Part shown: positions 1-6,700 of the stretch, one piece after another
Layout: each line of letters starts with the position of its first letter
Numbering within the stretch: the stretch's first letter is position 1
Assembly (NCBI GenBank): GCA_900540885.1
Contig: UQHJ01000094.1
Coordinates: forward strand, 1-7,954
Length of the DNA: 7,954 nucleotides
Origin: an uncultured Prevotella sp.
GTDB lineage: Bacteria > Bacteroidota > Bacteroidia > Bacteroidales > Bacteroidaceae
Direction: 5' to 3'
Program-made: the position numbers and the translations under genes
The notes under the pieces: generated by a model
The model's database searches: none
What the model saw: the letters and a program-made list of their open reading frames with translations, nothing else
What the model was told of the DNA's origin: nothing

Positions 1-117
1 AGGCAAAAAGAAAGAGAGCAGGATGGGACAGTTCTTTCCTTGCCAAATTGATGCCATAGAGTAATGCGTCGGCCCTGCGGGCGAAGTTGATTATTTATCC
101 AACTGCAATTTATCAAA

Positions 118-156
118 AAAGCGCGTAACGCAAAATGCTTTTGCGTTACGCGCTTT
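118..156 (-). terminator. Intrinsic terminator of the rel gene
   Basis: A perfect 18-bp inverted repeat (arms 118-135 and 139-156) closes on a 3-nt loop. Read on the minus strand it lies 24 nt after the rel stop codon, and the stem ends in a run of six T residues. The arms contain GCGCGTAACGC, giving a strong GC-rich core. The first arm also starts with A residues and the second ends in T residues, so it could work in both directions. No gene is visible to its left within the window. Confidence 0.9.
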
Positions 157-179
157 GCGCTATGATAGATGAATGTGTC

Positions 180-2462
180 TTACACTCTTACAGCTTCTGT
201 TACGTTCTCAATCTGTTTGAGTTGGTTACAAATGCTTTCAACGTCGTTGGTGTCGTAAACGGAGATGGTGAGTTGGCCGTCGAATATGCCGTCGTTCGTG
301 TCGAGTGTGATGCGCTTCACGGTAAAGTGTGTCAACTTGTGCAACACATCGGCTATGGCATAAAGTACTCCCTGTGAGTCAACACCGCGCACCTCTATCT
401 TTACATCGAAGAGCATCACCTTGTGTGTGTCCCAACGGCAGGCAATGATATTGTTGCCGTAACGCGTCTTACACTTTACGGCCACATCGCAGCTGCGCTT
501 GTGGAGTTGCAAAGTACCGTCGTCGGTAATGTAGCCCAAGACGTCGTCACCCGGAATGGGGGCACAACATTGCTCAAAGCTACACTTACGCAGCACGTCC
601 TCATTGAGCACGAGTATCTCCTTGCGGTTCAAGTTCTTAGCCCAGTTGGCGTTGTCCACTTCGCTGGCCGTCAGCGTGTGGGTAGCGTCCGTACTCTTCT
701 TCTCCATAAATGAGGGTAGGAAGCGGCGCCAACCCTTTGAGGTGTTGCGACCCTGTAGGAAGTTGAGCGTGGTGTCGTCGAGTTGTATCTTCTCGTCGCC
801 CAAATTGAAGAGGAACTCTTCATTCGATAAGACATTGTAGCAACGACGCAACTTGTCTATCAGTCCACTTGTATATTCCATGTCGTGAGTTGCTACGAAG
901 TTGCGCAGCATTTCTTCACCGCGTTTTTGCTTCTCGCGGCTATCGCGACGTAAGTAGGCTTGTATCTTCGCACGTGCCTTAGCCGTGGTGGCAAATCCTA
1001 ACCACTCTGGCTGCACGTGTTGATTGCGTGAGGTGAGCACTTCTACTTGGTCGCCACTCTTGAGCACGTAGCTCAGCGGCACAAGTCGGTGGTTGACCTT
1101 GGCGCCAAAGCAGTGAGAACCTAAGAAGGAGTGAATGGAGTAGGCAAAGTCTAAGGCCGTAGCGCCTTTAGGCATCGTCTTGAGTTCACCCTTGGGGGTG
1201 AAGACCATAATCTCAGAGGCGTAGAGGTTGAGCTTAATGTTGTCAAGAAGGTCGAGTGTGTCGGGCTGTGGGTCGTCTAAAATCTCTTTAATAGAGTTGA
1301 GCCACTTGTCTAATTCGTTCTCGTCATACTCAGCGTCCTTGTCCTTATATTTCCAATGGGCAGCAAAGCCTACTTCGGCTATATCGTCCATGCGGTCGGA
1401 GCGTATCTGTACTTCTATCCACTTGCCTTGTTTCGACATGAACGTGTTGTGAAGGGCTTGATAACCATTTGTCTTGGGGTTGGACAACCAATCGCGGAAA
1501 CGTGTGGGGTGGGGCTTGTATATCTCGGTCAAGACGGAGTAGATGCGGAAGCATTCGTCCTTCTCGTGGGCGCGGTCGGCTGGGGTAAAGACGATACGTA
1601 TGGCCAAGATGTCGAACACTTCCTCAAAGGGTATGTGCTTCTTCTGCATCTTACACCATATAGAATATGGGCTCTTGATGCGGGCCTTGAGCGTGTACTT
1701 CACACCCATCTCGTCAAGTTTCTGACAGATAGCGGGTGTGAACTTGTCTATAATGTCGTCGCGTTCTACGTGGCTTTCTTCCAACTTGCGTTGAATGGCG
1801 GCATAGTCGTCAGGGTGTTCGTACTTAAAGCTGAGGTTCTCAAGTTCGGTCTTAATCTTGTTCAGTCCCAAACGATCGGCAATGGGGGCAAAGATGTAGA
1901 GCGTCTCGCCTGCTATCTTGTATTGCTTCGAGGGCAACATGCTTGAGAGCGTGCGCATGTTGTGTAGGCGGTCAGATATCTTGATGAGGATAACGCGTAT
2001 GTCGTCGCTCATCATGAGCAGCAATTTCTTAAACGTTTCGGCCTGTAGCGAGGCACGGTCGCCAAAGATGCCGCCCGAAATCTTTGTTACGCCTTCTACA
2101 ATGTTGGCTATCTTAGGGCCGAAGAGGTTGCAAAGGTCTTCGTTCGTATAGTCAGTGTCCTCCTCAACGTCGTGCAACAGGGCAGCGCAGATAGAGGTTG
2201 ACCCCAATCCTATCTCGCCACACGCAATTTGAGCCACAGCAATGGGGTGGAGGATATAAGGTTCGCCAGAACGACGACGCACGCCTTTATGGGCCTCTTT
2301 TGCAAAGTTGAAGGCCTTGGTTATAATGTCCACCTTGCGACGGTGGTTGGAAGCCAAGTAGGTGTCGAGCAGATGTCGAAAGGCGGCTTGAATCATCTCC
2401 TCATCCTTTTGCTCTTGCGGGGTGAGGGGTTTGCTCGTGGTTGATGTATTAGGCGTGTCCAT
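180..2462 (-). CDS. rel: Bifunctional (p)ppGpp synthetase/hydrolase, long RelA/SpoT homologue
   Basis: A 760-residue cytoplasmic stringent-response enzyme. It makes (p)ppGpp from ATP and GTP/GDP and hydrolyses it again. The N-terminal HD hydrolase domain (about 45-200) has the full metal/active-site set: H72 in GEPYILHP, H97-D98, E101-D102 in HDVEEDT, and D164 and N168 in KISDRLHN. The synthetase domain (about 240-370) has R261, D284 (EVFDILAIRI), Y334 and H338 (NGYQALH) and E350 (IEVQIR). A TGS domain follows (about 417-477, starting VFTPKGELKTMPKGATALDF), then a helical region, a Cys/His zinc-finger-like segment (C627, C632, C633, H654, C658) and a C-terminal ACT domain (about 683-760). Length and order match the long Rel/SpoT family. 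With both catalytic centres intact it is probably bifunctional. The ATG at 2462 begins a hydrophilic N-terminus and lacks a Shine-Dalgarno sequence, normal for Bacteroidetes. Whether the genome has a second long RSH is not visible, so Rel or SpoT naming is uncertain. Confidence 0.96.
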   Translation of the reverse strand: MDTPNTSTTSKPLTPQEQKDEEMIQAAFRHLLDTYLASNHRRKVDIITKAFNFAKEAHKGVRRRSGEPYILHPIAVAQIACGEIGLGSTSICAALLHDVEEDTDYTNEDLCNLFGPKIANIVEGVTKISGGIFGDRASLQAETFKKLLLMMSDDIRVILIKISDRLHNMRTLSSMLPSKQYKIAGETLYIFAPIADRLGLNKIKTELENLSFKYEHPDDYAAIQRKLEESHVERDDIIDKFTPAICQKLDEMGVKYTLKARIKSPYSIWCKMQKKHIPFEEVFDILAIRIVFTPADRAHEKDECFRIYSVLTEIYKPHPTRFRDWLSNPKTNGYQALHNTFMSKQGKWIEVQIRSDRMDDIAEVGFAAHWKYKDKDAEYDENELDKWLNSIKEILDDPQPDTLDLLDNIKLNLYASEIMVFTPKGELKTMPKGATALDFAYSIHSFLGSHCFGAKVNHRLVPLSYVLKSGDQVEVLTSRNQHVQPEWLGFATTAKARAKIQAYLRRDSREKQKRGEEMLRNFVATHDMEYTSGLIDKLRRCYNVLSNEEFLFNLGDEKIQLDDTTLNFLQGRNTSKGWRRFLPSFMEKKSTDATHTLTASEVDNANWAKNLNRKEILVLNEDVLRKCSFEQCCAPIPGDDVLGYITDDGTLQLHKRSCDVAVKCKTRYGNNIIACRWDTHKVMLFDVKIEVRGVDSQGVLYAIADVLHKLTHFTVKRITLDTNDGIFDGQLTISVYDTNDVESICNQLKQIENVTEAVRV

Positions 2463-2481
2463 AATAGTGGTCGGTTTTGCG

Positions 2482-2528
2482 TTGATGAATAATAAAAGCG
2501 CATCAATCTAAAAAGTTTGAAGCGCTTT
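2482..2528 (-). promoter_or_regulatory. rel: Possible alternative hairpins in the rel leader
   Basis: The predicted rel 5' leader holds two small inverted repeats: AAAGCGC/GCGCTTT (2495-2501 with 2522-2528) and TTGATG/CATCAA (2482-2487 with 2501-2506). They share base 2501 and overlap in space, so they would compete. The first is followed on the transcript by TTTTATTATT, which loosely recalls an attenuator. The stems are only 6-7 bp, and one has a 20-nt loop, so chance is a real possibility. Confidence 0.25.
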
Positions 2529-2533
2529 GCCCA

Positions 2534-2541
2534 CAAATGTA
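2534..2541 (-). promoter_or_regulatory. rel: Bacteroidetes -7 promoter element for rel
   Basis: On the minus strand this reads TACATTTG, an exact match to the Bacteroidetes -7 consensus TAnnTTTG. It lies 71 bp upstream of the rel start and would give a leader of about 65 nt. No good -33 TTTG is seen at the expected distance; the nearest TTTG (2553-2556) is too close. The surrounding sequence is AT-rich. The placement just upstream of rel supports an independent promoter. Confidence 0.6.
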
Positions 2542-2736
2542 CAAATATTTTTCAAACGTTATATATTTTTTTAATAAACATTGCGGTGGACTGCATAAAA
2601 TTTGTCATGGCCGTATGTTTGTTATTTGTGTAGCGTTTTGTTTGTTGCTTTTTTATATAGAGTGGTTGAATGGAAAAATTCTGTCATTGTAACATAGTGA
2701 AAAAACTATATCATGAATGGCAAGGCCTGTATGTTT

Positions 2737-2807
2737 CCTAATTGGGGGGCGGGTTTGTAACCCGCGGCAGCAGCATGCTTTGAACATCTACTTATAGTCG
2801 CTTAGCG
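2737..2807 (+). repeat. G-rich interspersed repeat module, copy 1
   Basis: This begins CCTAATTGGGGGGCGGG, then forms a 7-bp stem with a 3-nt loop (2749-2765, GCGGGTT/AACCCGC). It continues with GGCAGCAGCATGCTTTGAAC and ends in CTTATAGTCGCTTAGCG, where GTCGC/GCGAC can form another small hairpin. The same module recurs upstream of the glycosidase (7725-7796) in the same orientation with few changes. It abuts the hairpin module that starts at 2807. Confidence 0.8.
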
Positions 2808-2937
2808 ACAAATTGCAGTGTACCCACACGATTCGTTACAGAGCCATTCGTGTATTTGCTAGTCAAGGCATCGAACCTTGACTAGCAAATGCCGACGCGG
2901 GGACGCGTCCCCCCCAAATTAGGCAGACAAATTGCAG
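2807..2937 (+). repeat. Hairpin repeat module, copy 1 (direct)
   Basis: The module is bounded on both sides by the 12-mer GACAAATTGCAG (2807-2818 and 2926-2937). Inside are TACCCACACG (from 2821), a perfect 15-bp stem with a 7-nt loop (2854-2868 with 2876-2890), and a second GC-rich hairpin GACGCG-GGGA-CGCGTC (2894-2909). It ends CCCCCC-AAATTAGG, which is the reverse complement of the start of the adjoining G-rich module. The composite 2737-2923 therefore has terminal inverted repeats of about 13 bp, like a small non-autonomous element. No transposase is present. Confidence 0.8.
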
Positions 2938-2983
2938 TTTATCTCACATATCTCTATACGTTTTCATAACCTTTGTTTTATCT

Positions 2984-3273
2984 TTCATGTTTCATTTTTA
3001 TGTTTCAACTTATTGAATATCAATCATTTCAAAAAATGAAACATACGACTTTTATGTTTCATTTTTAGTTTCATGTTTCATTCTTCAAAACACTGAGGGA
3101 GCGCTTTCACGCTTCCACAGTGTTTTTGAATCGCTCCCTCAGTGTTTTTGTTTTTCTCCCTCAGTGTTTTTAGAATGAAACATTGAAACTAAAAATGAAA
3201 CATAGAAGTCGTATGTTTCAGTCTTCGAAAGTATTGATAATCAATAAATTGAAGCATAAAAATGAAACATGAA
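2984..3273. repeat. Long imperfect inverted repeat, 117-nt arms
   Basis: The arms 2984-3100 and 3157-3273 are reverse complements at roughly 90% by hand alignment, with about ten mismatches and two single-base gaps, around a 56-nt centre. The arms are built from ATGAAACAT and ATGTTTCAT words. Each arm can also fold locally, for example ATGAAACAT (3036-3044) with ATGTTTCAT (3054-3062), so a branched or cruciform structure is possible. There is no coding frame and no clear target-site duplication, and the outer ends are approximate. It could be a MITE-like insertion, a structured RNA gene or a DNA-structure element. Confidence 0.85.
3118..3171 (+). repeat. Three CAGTGTTTTT words at 22-nt spacing in the inverted-repeat apex
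   Basis: CAGTGTTTTT occurs at 3118, 3140 and 3162, exactly 22 nt apart. The first two units both end in CTCCCT. The left partner AAAACACTGAGGGAGCG (3087-3103) pairs perfectly over 17 bp with 3132-3148, and also with the outer copy near 3157-3166 in the full-length stem. The apex therefore has at least two competing registers. Confidence 0.75.
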
Positions 3274-3388
3274 GGCAAGAAACATAGTAGGTAAAATATA
3301 CGTAAGCCCAATGCCTATTTAGGGCATTCTAAAACATTTCATAGAGGCTTTCAAACTGCAAACAGTTATGCGCCACGAGCGCAAGCTA

Positions 3389-3490
3389 ACCTGGGGGCGA
3401 CGCGTCCCCGCGTCGGCATTTGTAAGTCAAGGCTCGATGCCTTGACTTGCAAATACATGAATATCGGGTCTATGTTGATTCGTGTGGGTA
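3389..3490 (-). repeat. Hairpin repeat module, inverted copy
   Basis: Read on the minus strand this matches the hairpin module: TACCCACACGAATC (3490 to 3477), a diverged middle, the 15-bp stem (3418-3432 with 3440-3454), the GC hairpin (3399-3414) and a CGCCCCCAGGT end. The stem has one non-Watson-Crick position. The segment between the TACCCACAC end and the stem differs most from the other copies. It forms a large inverted pair with both direct copies. Confidence 0.8.
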
Positions 3491-3519
3491 GCGGTTAGCT
3501 TATTTCCTCAAAAACTATT

Positions 3520-3601
3520 ATGGCTCAGTAACGAATTGTGTGGGTAAAATGCTTTTATGACAAATTGCAGCATATACCCACACGAATCGTTACTGAGCCA
3601 T
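3520..3601. repeat. 27-bp inverted repeat at the end of the third hairpin module
   Basis: The arms 3520-3546 and 3575-3601 (ATGGCTCAGTAACGA and its complement, then GTGTGGGTA/TACCCACAC) match at 25 of 27 positions across a 28-nt spacer. The right arm is the start of the next hairpin module. The left arm is therefore a partial inverted copy of that module, separated by ATGCTTTTATGACAAATTGCAG-like sequence. Confidence 0.75.
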
Positions 3602-3705
3602 TCGTGTATTTGTTAGTCAAGGCATCAAACCTTGACTAACAAATGCCGACGCGGGGACGCGTCGCCCCCAGGTGAGGACCCGCCCCCCAATTAGGCAGAT
3701 AAATT
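3559..3705 (+). repeat. Hairpin repeat module, second direct copy, at the glycosidase 3' end
   Basis: This is a direct copy of the module at 2807-2937. It starts with GACAAATTGCAG (3559-3570) and has the 15-bp stem (3608-3622 with 3630-3644) and the GACGCG-GGGA-CGCGTC hairpin (3648-3663). It then carries about 19 nt absent from copy 1 before CCCCCC-AATTAGGCAGATAAATT. It starts about 10 nt past the glycosidase stop on the minus strand, so it forms the 3' untranslated end of that gene. Its stacked hairpins may stop transcription or protect the mRNA end, but there is no clear T tract after them. Confidence 0.8.
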
Positions 3706-3713
3706 GAAAAAGT

Positions 3714-6700
3714 TTAGAAAGCTACGGTACCCAAGTTGCGGTCAACCAAAAGGCCATCCTTCGCCTTGAGATTGAACTTACCCGCCTTCTTGGCCTTAAA
3801 CTTAATAACGAAGAGGTTGTGATCGCCTTCGTCAAGCAAGAAGTTGTTGCCACGGTTGACAAATGTGGGGAACAATTCCTTCTGACCGTTCGTGTGTAAA
3901 CGGTCATACGTCAAGTTCACCATATCCTTCATGTTGAGCAACTCTGTGCCTACATATTCTAACTCGCTCGTGTTATAAGGCAACGCGAAGCTAAGACCAT
4001 TCACGTAGTGGAGGCCCTTACCTCTAACGGTGATTTCGACCATGTCGCCAGCAGCGAAGGTCTTCTTGTTCGGTGTGAGTACCAACGAACCGGCTACCTT
4101 ATCATTAGAGTTGCGAACGCCCCCGTCTAACTCAGTCGTTACACATGAGATGTCGTAAGCGTCAATCAAGCCATTCTTGTTGATGTCGCCAGCGCTTACG
4201 TAGTCGAAGTCGCTATCGCCCTTACGAAGGCCAGTATAGTTCATGTAAGAGGTCAAGTCGTTCTCGTCAATGCGCTTATCGTGGTTGATATCGCCTTGGT
4301 AGAAACTCTCCGAACCTGCTACCTTGAAGATGTACATTTGACTACCTGAGGCAAAGTTGCCTACGGCCTTGTCGAGGTGCATCTTCACGTAACGTGCCTC
4401 GGGATTGCCCTCGAAGGTGAACGTCTTGTGGTCAGCATTCTGTGCCCACTCAAACTTAACGGGAGCACTCCAGTTCTGACGGTCAGAACTGTAAGAGAAC
4501 GAACCTGCCAATAACGTACCGTTGCCAGCATCTTCACGTGGAATGTATTCTAAGCGATCCAACTTGTTGACCGAACGGAGGTCGATCGTAACGTCGGCAG
4601 GTACGCCTTCGCCCTTGCCCCACTTCGTGTGCCAAGGACTCTTCTCGTCGAAGTCGAATAGCTTGTCAACGCCCTGTCCGGGTTGATCCTCAGCAGAGTT
4701 TTGAGCCTTGATGCCCTTAATAGCAAATTCCAAGGGGTTGCTCTTCGTCGTAGCTGAAGCTGAAGCCCAGTCTGAGTAACCGTCCTTATTAACGGCACGT
4801 ACCTTGAAGGCATAGTCCGTTTCGGGTTGCAAGCCATCAATCGTAAACTCTGTATCGCGAATCGTAGAATAGAGCATGCCGTTGTATTCAATTTCGTAGA
4901 AGTCGGCATTCTCTTGCTTGTTCCATGAAGGAGTTAAGCTAAACACGCCCGTGCCAGCCTCTGTGAAGTTCACCTTTGGAGCTGATAAAGCACCGCTGTG
5001 CGTACGCATGCGGTCAGCAGGAGTAAATTCGAAACCATTAACGGTCACTTCAACCAAGTTGGCTGCCACATCGGTCTTACCTACCTTAACGAGCAATTGT
5101 GCATTCTTCGTTATCTCCTTCTTCGCAGCTTCTGAACCTGGAGTTGAGAAGCGGTTGAGGTTGGGCTGTGCGTTGTAGAAGTAGACGTCTGTACCCTTTT
5201 CGAAGTCGGCCAATGTGTTGACCTGTGTCAACTTCACGCTCTTCTTGCCCACCTTTGCTGCTACAGCCTTAGGAGCTTTGCTTACGTTGATACGCAATTC
5301 TGTCTCCTTATTAGCCTCGAATCCGTCGAAGGTGCCGTAAGTGGGGTTGATCGTAACAATCAACTTGCCCTTACCATTGGCATAGGTTGACACTTCCGTA
5401 CGGGTGCACTTACCGCCTAAGTAGGCTTGTGTCGTGCCGTCGTCATCGTATTGACTGAAGGCTGCATTGCCATTGGCGGTAGCATAGATTTCGTAAGCGC
5501 GATAATCTTTACGAATTTGTGAAGGATTATTGTTGGGGTTAGCCATTGGGATTATGGCATCGGCCTTGACAAATACGGGCAACTTCCAGAGTGGCGCATC
5601 GTAATTATTGATAATGCGGCCGCCTTCGTATACGTCGCCATTGTAATAGTCTACCCAACGGCCTTCGGGCAAGTAGATGCCATTGCGTATATCATTGCCT
5701 TCCTTGTCCATCTTCGTGTCCTTATAGATAGGAGCTACGAGGAACGACGGACCATACATAAACTGATACTGCGTGTCGCTACCCAAGGTGTAGTCGTTGG
5801 GATAGTCTAAGAACATGGCACGAATCATAGGTTTGCCGTCTACGGCCTGACGCGCAATGGTATAGGTGTAGGGCATGAGTTCGCTCTTGAGTTTGAGGTA
5901 AGAGCGGTTGATGCTGGTAGCGGGTTCGCCCAACACTTCAGGATACTTGGGATTTGCGCCCCAACCGTCCATGTTCAATTCCATGGGGGTAAACGTCTTC
6001 CATTGGAACTCACGTACATTGACGGGTACGTTCTTACCACCGAAGATACCGTCAACGTCGGAAGTAATGTTAGGCTGACCTGAAAGGCCAGAACCGATGA
6101 AGGTCGGAATGTGGAAACGAATGTACTCCCAGTCGCCACCTGTTTGGTCGCCACTCCAAATGCCAGCATAACGTTGTGTGCCAGCCCAGCCGTCCAATGA
6201 GATGATGAACGGACGTGCATTTGACCCATAATAAGGCATTACTTGGGCGACATCTGCCACACCATTCAAGCCGAATGAATAGCCGTAGCCTACCCAAGCC
6301 ACGTCGGTCTTGAGTACGCGTACACCTGCATCGCGCACTTCCTTTACGATGTCGCGCTGCAAGAGGGGTTCAATGCCTTCTTTGGGGTGAAGGTCGCTTT
6401 GTGTCCAAAGACCGATCTCTACACCCTTCGAACGCGCATAGTCGCCAAACTCTTTGAGGTTTTGGATGTTGCCGTCCAATGAGTTGGTTTGACCATAGCC
6501 TGCACCGTAACCATCGTTGGGCAAGAACCAACCTAAGGGCATATCGTTCTTGAAGTAACGATCGATGGCTGCACGGGCTGAGAACTGATAGTTATTCTTC
6601 TCACCATTGAGGCTTTCCTTTACGCCACCATTGTCCTTTTGGCTCTCGTTGTAACGCTTGCCGTCCTCGTAGAGCATGAATCCATTTTCAGCTGGTGTCC

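Larger units (their letters stand above)
2463..3713. other. Repeat-filled intergenic region, no gene seen
   Basis: These 1251 bases separate the glycosidase stop from the rel start. I see no open frame with coding character on either strand. The content is the rel promoter (near 2540), a G-rich module (2737-2807), a hairpin module in three copies (2807-2937, 3389-3490 and 3559-3705), and a large inverted repeat (2984-3273). The stretches 2542-2736 and 3274-3388 are AT-rich and show nothing I can name, apart from a small AATGCC/GGCATT hairpin at 3310-3328. Confidence 0.8.

Noticed and set aside
1356..1946. A 196-residue open frame on the plus strand inside rel
   Set aside because: It lies wholly antisense to a clear, conserved rel coding region and has no recognisable domain, promoter or family. 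It is a shadow of the codon pattern of rel.
2984..3273. CRISPR array suggested by repeated ATGAAACAT/ATGTTTCAT words
   Set aside because: The words are short, alternate in orientation and are not separated by uniform unique spacers. The arrangement is one inverted repeat, and there are no cas genes.
2463..3713. Retron or other reverse-transcriptase system based on the long hairpins
   Set aside because: No reverse transcriptase or accessory gene is in the window, and both neighbours are clearly other families.
4550..4909. A 119-residue open frame on the minus strand in another frame of the glycosidase
   Set aside because: It overlaps the FN3 and CBM32-like coding region out of frame and is low-complexity and rich in R, T, S and L. 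It is not a gene.
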